A DNA stretch of 64,000 bases from JAPUEK01 sp963815355 (GCA_963815355.1 CAWFGJ010000012.1:62001-126000); one strand, 5' to 3'. Positions 34,547-43,139 are shown, counted from the first letter of the stretch. Made by a program: numbers and translations. The notes: generated by a model not told the origin, from the letters alone.

Positions 34547-35677
34547 TCAGCCGCCCGACGCGGCCGTCGAGACCGTGTTGGCCGCGCCCGCCGTTCCGGT
34601 GATGACCGATAGCGATTTCTGCCATTGCACATAAGGCGCTTCGGTGACGTAGACCGTGTCACCATCCCGGACAAGGAAATCGCGGGCTTCAAACATGCCC
34701 GTCGGCTGGGTCAGGTCCAGCACATAGACCATGCGTTGGTCGCCCGACAAATCCTTGCGCCCAAGCACCGCGTTCGCGATCTCTGCGGGTTCATTGCGGA
34801 ACACGAAAACGCCGGTTGGATCGGCCGTCGCGGTGTTCAAACCGCCCACGATCGCAATGGCCTCCAACGCAGAAAGCGTTTGGTTTTCGAACGGAACGCG
34901 GTTCTGGGCACCCGTCGCACCCAACGCCACAAAGGCCCTTGTGTCGCGCTCAACCACCACATGGTCGCCCGGACGCAGCGCGATATCCAGCGACGGATTG
35001 GCGTAAAGATCCTGCAACCAGACCTTGCCGGTATTGGCACCGCGCGTGACCCGCACCAGCGCAACCGCAGGCTCAATCGCCACGCCGCCCGCTTTGGCCA
35101 GCATCGACGACAAAGTCCGCGTCGGGCGCTCAATCGGGTAGACCCCTTGGGCGTTGATCGCGCCCGAAAGCGTCACGGTTGACCCATCGCCAGCCAAACG
35201 CTGCACCTGAACCTGCGGGTCAGGCGTCTGCGTGTCGAGCTTTTTGGTGATCACATCGCGCAGCCCATCCGGCGTCAGGCCGGCCGCTTTGATCTTCCCG
35301 GCGTAGGGCACAAAGATAAACCCGCCGCCGTCCACCTGAATTTCCGTCAACGCCGAGACACGCTGCCCGGTGTTGCCCAGCAATGGATCATCCTTAACGT
35401 TTTCGTAGATCGTCAGGCCCAGCACATCACCCGCCGAGATCATGTCAGACCCCACCAAGCCCGCGTTGCGGAAGGCCGAAGAAAAGCCAAACGCCGGCGT
35501 GACCGAAGTCGCCCGCGTCACCCGCGCATTGACCGTGACGATGAACGCATCGCCCTCTTTCAACACGGAGCCTTTGAATATCTCAGACTTGTTAGGTCCG
35601 GATCGGGGCAAACCACAGCCACTGACGACGCCAACAAGCGCCAAAAGGGCAAGGGTCGTTGCCCCCCTTGATACCAT
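34547..35677 (-). CDS. Polysaccharide export outer-membrane lipoprotein (Wza/KpsD-like)
   Basis: Protein of 376 residues with a lipoprotein signal (MVSRGATTLALLALVGVVSG followed by the lipobox cysteine in GCGLP). The polysaccharide export domain is seen in DMISAGDVLGLTIYENVKDD and VSALTEIQVDGGGFIFVPYA, followed by SLBB-like repeats (VTLSGAINAQGVYPIERPTR; ARDFLVRDGDTVYVTEA). It probably forms the outer-membrane channel for the capsule. The ATG at 35675-35677 puts the signal peptide at the N-terminus; a GTG three codons upstream is also possible. It lies 98 bases after kpsS and 6 bases before kpsC. Confidence 0.88.
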   Translation of the reverse strand: MVSRGATTLALLALVGVVSGCGLPRSGPNKSEIFKGSVLKEGDAFIVTVNARVTRATSVTPAFGFSSAFRNAGLVGSDMISAGDVLGLTIYENVKDDPLLGNTGQRVSALTEIQVDGGGFIFVPYAGKIKAAGLTPDGLRDVITKKLDTQTPDPQVQVQRLAGDGSTVTLSGAINAQGVYPIERPTRTLSSMLAKAGGVAIEPAVALVRVTRGANTGKVWLQDLYANPSLDIALRPGDHVVVERDTRAFVALGATGAQNRVPFENQTLSALEAIAIVGGLNTATADPTGVFVFRNEPAEIANAVLGRKDLSGDQRMVYVLDLTQPTGMFEARDFLVRDGDTVYVTEAPYVQWQKSLSVITGTAGAANTVSTAASGG

Positions 35678-35775
35678 TCGTTTCACTGCTCGGGCCCCTT
35701 TGACTGGTTTTGCCTCAAGTTTTGCCTGCAAACCTACAGAAACGCGAAACAAAACGCCAGTCTTGCTTTCTTTGT

Positions 35776-37062
35776 TCAGGTAACGAGCCGCAACTGTTGC
35801 CTCGGTGCCGCGTTGCCCGAAGTCAGCGCGTCATAGGGGTCTTCGCGCTGCAACATCATGTCCACCACCTGTCGTAGCAATTCCCGCCGCCCCCGCGAGG
35901 AATAGAAGCCGCCGGGCACCTGACTGGTCTCCAGCAAGTAGTGCCGATAGTCACGATAGGCGCGACTGTCGGGTCGGGTTGGCAGGGTAAAGAAATCCGC
36001 CAGATTTTGGGTCGAGACAAATTCCGGCTTGGCATAGACCGCCGCGCCAAAGGTTTTAAGCGGCAAACCCCGCCAAAGCACCTGCTGTGCGGCGGTGGAA
36101 TTCACCGTTACCGCACTGCGGGCGTGGTTCAGCAGCGCCGCAAGCTTGCCACCGCGCACAAAATGCACGCGCGCCTCAACTCCGTGTTGCTTGGCCAGAC
36201 GGCGGATTTCGCGCGCCACGGGAACACGACCATCTTCCAAAGGATGCGCTTTGAAGACGATATGGTGATGCGGGGCCGCGCCCTTGGCAAAGCCTTCCAT
36301 CACCACGGCAAGAAAATCGGTCATGGACCGGAACGGTGAATGCATCTGGAAACTTGAATCATGTTCCAACTGCAACAGCACCAGATGATAGGGGAACCCG
36401 CCGTGCTTGATCCGAAACGTCGCCGCCATCCGCTCCCAGCGGTGAAAGGGCAACAGCACCAGTCGGCGGCAATACAGCTTGAACTCTTGCCAGACAGTCA
36501 GCGCGCGGTGCGGGCGAAAGTTGCGATAATCCCAAAACCCCGACAGCACGAACCAGTGATACAGGGCGCCCCAGAAAATGTGCTGGCGCATATCGCCCCA
36601 GCGGGCCGGGGCGTCGGGTAAATCCATGTCCAGCGCCTCCAGCGCCTTTTGCATCTGCGGCACCGTCATCTGCATCAACCGCGAGTGGCCGTTAGAGCCC
36701 CCGCGCTCATAGGTCACCCAATAGGGGCGCAAATAGCCTTCCTCGAACACATGCACCGTCAGCCCCTCGGCCCGTGCGGCCTTGATGGCTTCGGCGTGGA
36801 TGGGACGGGTGTCGCCATACAACACGATATCGGTGATCTCTTTGGCGGCGATGAGGCTGCGAAAGGCCAATGGCCAATCCTCAGGCCGGCCTTTGAAAGG
36901 GATGTAATTCTGTGAGGGCCAGAACGCCCGGTCCCCCCGGTTAAAGCCCACACGCCAAACCTCTGCCCCGGCAGAGGTCAGCATACGGCCTAACCGATGA
37001 AAATATGGCCCATGCGGCCCTTGCAAGAACAGGAACCGACGGCCCTGACCAGAATGACTCAT
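35776..37062 (-). CDS. kpsS: Capsule polysaccharide transferase KpsS
   Basis: Protein of 428 residues of the KpsS family, which adds the first Kdo to the lysophosphatidylglycerol anchor of group 2 capsules. Landmarks are FLFLQGPHGPYFHRLGRML near the start, IVLYGDTRPIHAEAIKAARA, VHVFEEGYLRPYWVTYERGG, HHIVFKAHPLEDGR and VTVNSTAAQQVLWRGLPLKT. The start MSHSGQGRRFLFLQG at 37060-37062 fits. It is the first gene of a minus-strand run kpsS, export lipoprotein, kpsC; the ABC genes kpsMTE are not in the window. It is divergent from ribE. Confidence 0.9.
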   Translation of the reverse strand: MSHSGQGRRFLFLQGPHGPYFHRLGRMLTSAGAEVWRVGFNRGDRAFWPSQNYIPFKGRPEDWPLAFRSLIAAKEITDIVLYGDTRPIHAEAIKAARAEGLTVHVFEEGYLRPYWVTYERGGSNGHSRLMQMTVPQMQKALEALDMDLPDAPARWGDMRQHIFWGALYHWFVLSGFWDYRNFRPHRALTVWQEFKLYCRRLVLLPFHRWERMAATFRIKHGGFPYHLVLLQLEHDSSFQMHSPFRSMTDFLAVVMEGFAKGAAPHHHIVFKAHPLEDGRVPVAREIRRLAKQHGVEARVHFVRGGKLAALLNHARSAVTVNSTAAQQVLWRGLPLKTFGAAVYAKPEFVSTQNLADFFTLPTRPDSRAYRDYRHYLLETSQVPGGFYSSRGRRELLRQVVDMMLQREDPYDALTSGNAAPRQQLRLVT

Positions 37063-37250
37063 ACCCGGCAAACTCTTTCCCAATCCCCGAACCAACCATG
37101 TGCGGCCATTCGGCCAGCGTAAAGACGGAATCCTTCCAGACCTTTACATGCTATGCCGTGCAGCGGGCAATTTTGCGGCAGCTTCTGGCCGGGCTTGCGA
37201 TGCGGCGCGGGCAGGTTTACCTCTTTTGGGTCAGAGCGAAGGGAAGCGGC

Positions 37251-37853
37251 ATGTTCACAGGCATAGTCACCGACATGGGCGAGGTGTTGGCCCTTGATCA
37301 GCAAGGCGACCTGCGCGCCCGCATCGGCACGGCCTATGATGTGGCAGGCATCGACATCGGCGCCTCCATTGCCTGCGAAGGCGTCTGCCTGACCGTCGTG
37401 GCGCTTGGGTCCACACCGCGCAACTGGTTTGACGTGCAGATCAGCGCCGAAACGCTGAGCAAAACCAACATTGGCCAGAACGGCTGGAGCGTCGGCCGCC
37501 GCCTGAACCTTGAACGCGCGCTCAAGGTGGGCGACGAACTGGGCGGCCATATCGTCTCTGGCCATGTCGACGGCGTGGCAGAGGTCGTCAAACTGACACC
37601 CGAGGGCGACTCTTTGCGCGTCACCTTCCGCGCACCTGAACCGCTGGCGCGGTTTATTGCCTCCAAGGGCTCGGTGGCGCTGAACGGCACCTCGCTGACG
37701 GTAAATGAGGTAGAGGGGCGGGATTTCGGCATCAATTTCATCCCCCATACCCAGCAAGTGACGACATGGGGCGCGGTGCAACTGGGGGATCTGGTGAACC
37801 TAGAGGTGGACACAATGGCGCGTTATGTGGCGCGGCTGCGCGAATGGGACTGA
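37251..37853 (+). CDS. ribE: Riboflavin synthase, alpha subunit
   Basis: Enzyme of 200 residues that dismutates two 6,7-dimethyl-8-ribityllumazine into riboflavin and the pyrimidine donor. It has the expected two similar barrels: MFTGIVTDMGEVLAL with GASIACEGVCLTVVALG in the first, and GGHIVSGHVDGVAEV with GSVALNGTSLTVNEVEG in the second. The ATG at 37251 has GAAGGGAAG upstream; the longer frame adds an unlikely leader. It starts a riboflavin segment with ribB and ribH on the same strand. No FMN riboswitch was recognised upstream. Confidence 0.95.
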   Translation: MFTGIVTDMGEVLALDQQGDLRARIGTAYDVAGIDIGASIACEGVCLTVVALGSTPRNWFDVQISAETLSKTNIGQNGWSVGRRLNLERALKVGDELGGHIVSGHVDGVAEVVKLTPEGDSLRVTFRAPEPLARFIASKGSVALNGTSLTVNEVEGRDFGINFIPHTQQVTTWGAVQLGDLVNLEVDTMARYVARLREWD

Positions 37854-38395
37854 TCGGCCATAACGGCGGTCCCAGCATTGAGGGCGGGGTTTCCTGGCGG
37901 CGGCATGCCTGGGGGCAGGCCCGCGCCGCCCTGCTGCCGACCCTGCCGATAGAGGTGGTCCGTCTGCGCGTCCGCCGCGCTAAAGCAATCGGGCTGGATT
38001 ACAAAACATACGCCTCGGTCCGTGCAGCGACAGGCCATGATGTCGTGGCGTTCCTCTTTTCCTCCAACGCGCTGAGGGCCCATCTGCTGGCCCCGCAAAT
38101 GCCGCCCGACCGCGCCGAAAAGCTGGCCGCGATGGCCTGCGCGCGCCTTGGTCTGGCGGTGGCGCCCCTGCCCGCGTCTGCCCTGCACGCCGCCAACCCG
38201 GAACTGGACACCACCCACCCTGCCCCCTACGCGCTTGCCCGGTTCCGCGATCAGGCCAATCATCTGCGCGCCCTGCTTGGCCCGCTGTCCGGCGACCGCG
38301 TGATCCTTGTGGGCGACACCGGGCTGGAGCGCGATTGGTGCGCCGCAGGCCGCCTTGCCGCCTACCTGCCCGCCGCACACTTCTTTGCGGCCTGA
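37844..38395 (+). CDS. Conserved hypothetical protein
   Basis: Protein of 183 residues that I cannot assign to a characterised family. It starts MGLIGHNGGPSIEGGVSWRR, overlapping the ribE stop by 10 bases. A central segment, VRLRVRRAKAIGLDYKTYAS then VRAATGHDVVAFLFSSNALR, suggests a helical nucleic-acid or protein-binding fold. The GHNGGP motif recurs in alphaproteobacterial proteins of unknown function. Tight coupling to ribE may only reflect operon packing. It is soluble with no signal peptide. Confidence 0.72.
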   Translation: MGLIGHNGGPSIEGGVSWRRHAWGQARAALLPTLPIEVVRLRVRRAKAIGLDYKTYASVRAATGHDVVAFLFSSNALRAHLLAPQMPPDRAEKLAAMACARLGLAVAPLPASALHAANPELDTTHPAPYALARFRDQANHLRALLGPLSGDRVILVGDTGLERDWCAAGRLAAYLPAAHFFAA

Positions 38396-38501
38396 CCGAT
38401 AAACACGCTTGGCATTCCGCGCCGTTTGTGCCGGGCCGTCGCACTGGCATTTGCCCACCACTCGCGGTAAAGGGGCGCAGAGAGCTTTCAGGAAATATGC
38501 C

Positions 38502-39602
38502 ATGACCAGCGCCAAAACCGAATATTCAGACGCGATCTCATCCACCGAAGATATCATCGAAGATGCACGCAACGGCCGCATGTTCATTCTGGTGGACCAT
38601 GAGGACCGCGAGAACGAAGGGGATCTTGTGATCCCCGCCCAGATGGCCACCGCCGAGGCAGTCAATTTCATGGCCACCCACGGGCGCGGCCTGATCTGCC
38701 TGACCCTGACGGGTGAGCGGATTGACAAGCTGGGCCTGCCGCTGATGGCATCGAAAAACTCGTCGCGCCATGAAACCGCCTTTACCGTGTCGATCGAGGC
38801 GCGTGAGGGCGTGGAAACCGGTATCTCTGCCAAGGACCGCGCGGTCACCATCGCCACCGCGATTGACCCCGACGCTGGCCCGCAAGATCTGGCCACCCCC
38901 GGCCACGTGTTTCCGCTCCGCACACGCGACGGTGGCGTTCTGGTCCGCGCTGGCCACACCGAGGCCGCAACCGACGTCAGCCGTCTGGCTGGCCTCGACC
39001 CTTCGGGCGTGATCTGCGAGATCATGAACGACGACGGCACCATGGCGCGCCTGCCCGATCTGGTCAGCTTTGCCCAAAAGCACGGGCTCAAGATCGGCAC
39101 CATTTCCGACCTGATCGCCTACCGCCGCCGCCACGACAATCTGGTGCGCGAACGCTCGGTCAAACGGGTCCACTCGGTGCATGGCGGCGATTGGCTGATG
39201 CGGGTCTTTGCCGATGAGACACAAGGCGCAGAGCATATCGTGCTGACCAAGGGCGATCTGGGCGGCCCGGGGCCTGTCCTTGCGCGCGTCCACGCGCTTA
39301 ACCCGCTGGAAGATGTGCTGGGCGTGGGCAACACCCATGTGGGCGATCTCCAAGGCGCAATGAAGGTCATCGCCACTGAGGGCCGCGGCGCGATTGTTCT
39401 GTTGCGCGACACCACGATGAAGATCGTGGCCGAGGGCGAAGTCTCGCCGCAAACCCTGCGCCAATACGGCGTCGGCGCGCAGATCTTGTCTGCGCTTGGC
39501 CTGACCGAAATCGTCCTTGTCACCAATTCCAAAGCGCCGAAGGTTGTGGGTCTGGACGCCTACGGCCTGACCATCACCGGCACCCACCCGATCGGAACCT
39601 AA
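38502..39602 (+). CDS. ribB: 3,4-dihydroxy-2-butanone 4-phosphate synthase with degenerate GTP cyclohydrolase II domain (RibBX type)
   Basis: Protein of 366 residues. The N-terminal RibB domain is intact: DHEDRENEGDLVIPAQMATA, MATHGRGLICLTLTGER, SSRHETAFTVSIEA, GHTEAATDVSRLAGLDPSGV and ICEIMNDDGTMARLPDL. The C-terminal half (residues about 210-366) still resembles GTP cyclohydrolase II (QYGVGAQILSALGL), but the three zinc cysteines are gone: the usual SEC and CDCG positions read ALN and THVG. It should therefore make the butanone phosphate only, and a separate RibA is needed elsewhere. This RibBX arrangement is known in proteobacteria. ribH follows 3 bases later. Confidence 0.92.
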   Translation: MTSAKTEYSDAISSTEDIIEDARNGRMFILVDHEDRENEGDLVIPAQMATAEAVNFMATHGRGLICLTLTGERIDKLGLPLMASKNSSRHETAFTVSIEAREGVETGISAKDRAVTIATAIDPDAGPQDLATPGHVFPLRTRDGGVLVRAGHTEAATDVSRLAGLDPSGVICEIMNDDGTMARLPDLVSFAQKHGLKIGTISDLIAYRRRHDNLVRERSVKRVHSVHGGDWLMRVFADETQGAEHIVLTKGDLGGPGPVLARVHALNPLEDVLGVGNTHVGDLQGAMKVIATEGRGAIVLLRDTTMKIVAEGEVSPQTLRQYGVGAQILSALGLTEIVLVTNSKAPKVVGLDAYGLTITGTHPIGT

Positions 39603-39605
39603 GCC

Positions 39606-40106
39606 ATGGCCGCCAACGAATCCCACTACACCCTGCCTTTGCCCGCCTTTGACCGTCCGGTGAAACTTCTGATCGTGGTGGCACCTTACTACAAGGACAT
39701 CGCCGACAATCTGGTGGCCGGGGCCCGCGCCATCGCCACCGCTTGCGGCGCCGAGGCCGAGGTGATCGAAGTTCCCGGCGCCTTGGAAATCCCCTCTGCC
39801 ATCGCTTTGGCCGAACGGATGGCCGACTTTGACGGCTACGTCGCGCTTGGCTGCGTGATCCGGGGCGAGACGACCCACTATGACACCGTCTGCAACGACA
39901 GCTCGCGCGCCCTTTCCCTGCTGGGTCTGCAAGGTGCCGCCATCGGCAACGGCATCCTCACCGTCGAAAACCGGCCCCAAGCCGACGTGCGCGCCGACCC
40001 TGCCGGACAAAACAAAGGCGGCGGTGCCGCTGCTGCGGCCTTGCATCTGGTCGCACTCTCGCGCAAATGGTCCCGCGATACGAAGGGGATCGGGTTCCGC
40101 GCATGA
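39606..40106 (+). CDS. ribH: 6,7-dimethyl-8-ribityllumazine synthase
   Basis: Enzyme of 166 residues that condenses the RibB product with the pyrimidine amine to form lumazine. Landmarks are LIVVAPYYKDIADNLVAGAR, EVPGALEIPSAIALAERM, YVALGCVIRGETTHYDTVCN and GNGILTVENRPQA, with the conserved histidine in ETTHYD. The start is 3 bases after ribB and the stop overlaps the nusB start (ATGA), so ribB, ribH and nusB form one operon. Confidence 0.96.
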   Translation: MAANESHYTLPLPAFDRPVKLLIVVAPYYKDIADNLVAGARAIATACGAEAEVIEVPGALEIPSAIALAERMADFDGYVALGCVIRGETTHYDTVCNDSSRALSLLGLQGAAIGNGILTVENRPQADVRADPAGQNKGGGAAAAALHLVALSRKWSRDTKGIGFRA

Positions 40107-40564
40107 CATCGGCCGAAAAGAAACAAATGAAGTCCGCCTCACGGCTTTACGCCGTTCAGGCGCTCTTCCAGATGGAGGCCTCTGGCCAAACCATCGAGGC
40201 GATCACGCGGGAGTTCGAAACCCACCGCTTCGGCGCCGTCTATGATGGCGACGAAATGGTCGAGGGCGATGTGGACCATTTCCGCGCGCTCATCAACCAC
40301 GCGGTCAACCATCAGGCCCGCATCGACCAACTGACCGATCGCGCCTTGGTCGCCAAATGGCCGATCGGCCGGATCGACCCGGTGCTGCGCGCGCTGTTTC
40401 GTGCGGCGGGGGCCGAGTTCGTCGAATTCCCAACGCCGCCCAAGGTTGTCATCACCGAATACGTCGATGTCGCCAAAGCCTTCTTCCCCGAGGGCAAGGA
40501 ATCGAAATTCGTGAACGCGGTCCTTGATCACATGGCGCACGAGGCGCGCCCCGAAGCGTTCTGA
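40103..40564 (+). CDS. nusB: Transcription antitermination protein NusB
   Basis: RNA-binding antitermination factor of 153 residues used for rRNA transcription with NusE. The segments SASRLYAVQALFQMEASGQ, ALVAKWPIGRIDPVLRALFR and PKVVITEYVDVAKAFFPEGK then SKFVNAVLDHMA are diagnostic. Start at the ATG overlapping the ribH stop. The ribH-nusB order is common in bacteria. Confidence 0.95.
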   Translation: MTSAEKKQMKSASRLYAVQALFQMEASGQTIEAITREFETHRFGAVYDGDEMVEGDVDHFRALINHAVNHQARIDQLTDRALVAKWPIGRIDPVLRALFRAAGAEFVEFPTPPKVVITEYVDVAKAFFPEGKESKFVNAVLDHMAHEARPEAF

Positions 40565-40650
40565 TCCCCCCTCCGCCGCCGATGCGGCAGATTGACTGCT
40601 TTCCAAACCACCCCGTTGGGCGCAACATCATGTCAGGACAGGAGCCTGCC

Positions 40651-40956
40651 ATGCCAAAACTCGTGCGTCTTTATATCATCAACGTCTTTATCGGATTTGC
40701 CCTTTCGGCGGTGTTCGTCGCCCTGCTGCTCTGGCTGGACGTGGCGCATTTGCGCCAACTGGTGTTCGGCACCGGGCCTTTGGCGCAAACCAATTGGCTG
40801 GCACTGGGCCTTTTGTTCATGTCGCACGGTCTGGTCTTTGCCGGAGTGCAGTTTGCGATCGTCGTGATGAGCATGGGCACCCCAAAACCACCCCGTGGTG
40901 GCCTGCGCGCGCCGCAGACGTCCCGAGTGCTGGAATCGGTTAAAGTCAGACATTAA
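40651..40956 (+). CDS. Small membrane protein
   Basis: Protein of 101 residues with two clear spans (IINVFIGFALSAVFVALLLW and LALGLLFMSHGLVFAGVQFA) and a basic tail. The start MPKLVRLYIINV has CAGGAG about 8 bases upstream. I recognise no functional motif; similar short proteins next to nusB are common in Rhodobacteraceae. It is 86 bases after nusB and may be on its own transcript. Confidence 0.75.
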   Translation: MPKLVRLYIINVFIGFALSAVFVALLLWLDVAHLRQLVFGTGPLAQTNWLALGLLFMSHGLVFAGVQFAIVVMSMGTPKPPRGGLRAPQTSRVLESVKVRH

Positions 40957-41176
40957 ATCGGCGATCTCTTTGAAATGCCCGGTTTTTGAAGGGCAATGTC
41001 CAGCCTTTTCCGCGAATGACCCGACGTAAGCATTTGCTCAACGGCGGGCAAACGCTCACCTGAAACGCGAAAAACGGCGCAGTCTCGCCCACTGATTGTG
41101 GTCACGCATTCTTTGATCCACCAGCCATTGAAGCCCCACACAGCCCAACCCTATCTCCGGTCCAGGCCAAAAGCCT

Positions 41177-41197
41177 GTCATGTCGCAACGGCATGAC
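41177..41197 (+). promoter_or_regulatory. Imperfect dyad in the leader of the DUF481 gene
   Basis: GTCATG-N9-CATGAC, with extra pairing inside the spacer (CG/CG). It ends 22 bases before the ATG of the outer-membrane protein gene, close to its ribosome-binding site. It could be an operator or a leader hairpin; no regulator is nearby to support either. Confidence 0.3.
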
Positions 41198-41219
41198 CTG
41201 CTATGTGAAAGGACAGTAA

Positions 41220-42050
41220 ATGAAATCGCATACGTTCTCCGTCGGCGCTGGCGCGCTCGCAATGTTGCTTGGCACCGCTGCTTTCGCTCAGACCACTCTG
41301 ACCGGCACCCAAGCCGTCGATGATCGCATCGACGACATCAACACCGCCGTGGCAGATGATATGGCACGCTCCGAAGATGCGAGCCGCTTTGGCAACCCGG
41401 AATTCCGTCCCGGTCTATCCGGCTCGGCGTCTCTCGGCTACTCGGGCAAGACCGGCAACAACGAATCGCAAGAGTTCTCGCTTGGCGCGAAGCTGCGTTT
41501 CGCACAGGGCCAGTTCGTGCAGAACATCGGCGTGGCCATCGACTTTGCCGATGACGCTGGCGTGTCGACCAAAGAAGACGTGTTCGCCGTCTACGATGCC
41601 AACTACTACCTGACCGACAGCTTCTACGCCTTCGTTCTTGGCCGCATCGAAAATGACGGCCTGGCAAATGCCGCGGATGAGACCAAAACCGACGCCTTCC
41701 TTGGCTTTGGTCCGGGCTACCGCATCATCAACCAGGACAACATGGCTTGGCGTGTTCAGGCGGGTGTGGGCGTCAGCTACCTTGAAGACGGCCTCGGTGC
41801 CGATGTGACCGAAGTTGGCTACATCGCTTCGTCGCGCTTCTTCTACAAGTTCAGCGACACCGTGTTCGCGACCAATGACACCGACATCCTGAAATCGGAT
41901 GCGGCTCTGCGGATCAACAACGACTTCGGCGTCAACTTCAAGATGACCGACACGTTCTCGACCCGCGTCAGCTACCTGACCGAGTACAACGACAGCCGTG
42001 CAATCCGCTCGGACAACAAGTTGGGCGTGTCCCTCGTCTACGGGTTCTAA
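41220..42050 (+). CDS. DUF481 family outer-membrane protein
   Basis: Protein of 276 residues with a signal peptide (HTFSVGAGALAMLLGTAAFA) and a predicted beta-barrel. Alternating strands such as GSASLGYSGKTGNNESQEFS and the final SLVYGF ending in Phe are typical of outer-membrane barrels; VGYIASSRFFYKFSDTVFAT fits DUF481 (YdiY-like). The acidic residues and low Arg content differ from cytoplasmic neighbours, as expected for an exported protein. The start has GGACAG upstream. A strong terminator follows the stop, so the gene is monocistronic. Function of the family is unknown. Confidence 0.85.
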   Translation: MKSHTFSVGAGALAMLLGTAAFAQTTLTGTQAVDDRIDDINTAVADDMARSEDASRFGNPEFRPGLSGSASLGYSGKTGNNESQEFSLGAKLRFAQGQFVQNIGVAIDFADDAGVSTKEDVFAVYDANYYLTDSFYAFVLGRIENDGLANAADETKTDAFLGFGPGYRIINQDNMAWRVQAGVGVSYLEDGLGADVTEVGYIASSRFFYKFSDTVFATNDTDILKSDAALRINNDFGVNFKMTDTFSTRVSYLTEYNDSRAIRSDNKLGVSLVYGF

Positions 42051-42082
42051 TACCCCGCGACGTGACGGTTTTTCCTTAGACT

Positions 42083-42111
42083 GGGGCAGGGCAACCTGCC
42101 CCTTTTCTTTT
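42083..42111 (+). terminator. Intrinsic terminator after the DUF481 gene
   Basis: GGGGCAGG, loop GCAA, CCTGCCCC followed by TTTTCTTTT. An 8-pair perfect stem with a T-run, 32 bases after the stop codon. Confidence 0.9.
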
Positions 42112-42142
42112 GCGCCACGCCGGTCCTCAGACCACAGCCAGA

Positions 42143-42163
42143 CACCCCCTCAGGGGTGGTTTT
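42143..42163 (+). terminator. Second small hairpin with T-run
   Basis: CACCCC, a 4-base loop and GGGGTG followed by GTTTTCTT. It lies just beyond the main terminator on the plus strand and 3' of the minus-strand 6S RNA. It could be a backup terminator. Confidence 0.4.
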
Positions 42164-42181
42164 CTTGGTGATAAGGGTAAA

Positions 42182-42348
42182 GGTGGCGGGCCCGCAGCGG
42201 CCGTGGAGACTGGGTTTTTCCCGAGAGCCAGAGGTCTCAGGTGGGCGCCAGGTAGCAAGACCAGGATCTTGCCAGAGCCAGCCCCCGTTCGGTTGCTTAT
42301 CGGCCACTGGAAAAGTAGCCTCGCACGCGAAGAGCAGCACCCGCCACC
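42182..42348 (-). ncRNA. ssrS: Probable 6S RNA
   Basis: 6S RNA binds the housekeeping RNA polymerase and tunes transcription in stationary phase. The 167-base minus-strand element is closed by a perfect 9-pair stem (GGTGGCGGG at its 5' end, CCCGCCACC at its 3' end) and folds as one long rod with a terminal hairpin (CAAGAtcctggTCTTG). Near the 5' end CTCTTCGCGTGCG and GGCCGATAAG resemble the TGTTCGCAAGCG and GCCGATA stretches of E. coli 6S RNA, and near the 3' end GCCGCTGCGG recalls its 3' arm. No coding gene overlaps. The strand was chosen on these similarities; a covariance-model search would decide. Confidence 0.7.
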
Positions 42349-42419
42349 TTCCTAGATAGGGCCGCGCACCGCCCACCGCAAGGCTTGCGTGATGTTCACC
42401 TTTGGTTCATATTTCCCCG

Positions 42420-42899
42420 ATGGACACCCTGCCCGACCCCTTGCTTCAAGACCTTCTGCCGCCGATGCCCGGCCAACGCCTTGCGCGCGGCGTGGCCCGT
42501 GCGTTACGGCAGTTTGATTTCGTTACCGTGGAAGAGCTGATCCCCACCCCTGGCCTGCGGGTCGATCTGATGGCCCTCGGGCCAAAGGGCGAAATCTGGG
42601 TGATCGAATGCAAGTCCAGCCGGGTCGATTTTCTGACCGATCAGAAATGGCGGGGCTATCTGGAATGGTGTGACCGATTCTTTTGGGCGGTGGATGCCGA
42701 TTTCCCAACCGATCTTTTGCCCGCGGGCTCGGGCCTGATCCTTGCCGATGCCTATGACGCGGAAATCATCCGCATGGGGCCAGACACGCCCCTGCCCGCC
42801 CCGCGGCGCAAGGTGATGGTGCAGAAATTCGCCCGCCACGCGGCCTCACGCCTGCAAGGCTACCGCGATCCGGGGGTGGCGGGGCTGGTCACGCTCTGA
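42420..42899 (+). CDS. mmcB: MmcB family DNA repair protein
   Basis: Protein of 159 residues of the MmcB family, seen in alphaproteobacteria and tied to mitomycin C damage repair. Landmarks are LARGVARALRQFDFVTVEEL, DLMALGPKGEIWVIECKSSR, DQKWRGYLEWCDRFFWAVDA and FARHAASRLQGYRDP. WVIECKSS looks like a nuclease core (Glu-X-Lys) of the restriction-endonuclease-like fold. The start MDTLPDPLLQDL was chosen over an ATG six codons upstream. It lies 71 bases beyond the 6S RNA and follows no operon. Confidence 0.88.
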   Translation: MDTLPDPLLQDLLPPMPGQRLARGVARALRQFDFVTVEELIPTPGLRVDLMALGPKGEIWVIECKSSRVDFLTDQKWRGYLEWCDRFFWAVDADFPTDLLPAGSGLILADAYDAEIIRMGPDTPLPAPRRKVMVQKFARHAASRLQGYRDPGVAGLVTL

Positions 42900-42923
42900 C
42901 CGACGCGACGCCCGGCGCGTGGT

Positions 42924-43139
42924 TTAGCGCTTTTTCTTTGGCTTGGAGCCGCTGGCCATCAGCCGCGCCGCTTCTGCGGCTGCGCGCAACTCCTCGGCGA
43001 TTTCTTCCGCCTCTTCGGGGTCGAAATCCAGCGGCAACTCAATGCCACCCTCGGCCTCAATGTAAATCCGCACCATCCCCAGATCGGTTGGCCCGATCTG
43101 GATGTTCGCGGCGATGTCGCTTTGTTTGTCGATGCTCAT
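42924..43139 (-). CDS. Small conserved protein, DUF6324-like
   Basis: Protein of 71 residues starting MSIDKQSDIAANIQIGPTDL. It has a short beta segment (GMVRIYIEAEGGIELPLDF) and an acidic helix (PEEAEEIAEELRAAAEAARL) with a lysine-rich tail (KPKKKR). It is conserved in position and style in Rhodobacteraceae, and I recall the family name DUF6324, but its function is unknown. It converges with mmcB and lies about 100 bases from tRNA-His. Confidence 0.72.
   Translation of the reverse strand: MSIDKQSDIAANIQIGPTDLGMVRIYIEAEGGIELPLDFDPEEAEEIAEELRAAAEAARLMASGSKPKKKR

Noticed and set aside
37063..38501. FMN riboswitch before the riboflavin genes
   Set aside because: The leaders of ribE and ribB were read for the conserved RFN-type segments and none was recognised.
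38538..40142. Open frame of 534 codons antisense to ribB and ribH
   Set aside because: Covers two well-conserved genes on the opposite strand and has no recognisable domain.
42182..42348. SRP RNA, RNase P RNA or tmRNA for the structured gap
   Set aside because: The conserved SRP tetraloop region, RNase P core and tmRNA tRNA-like ends are absent; 6S RNA fits better.
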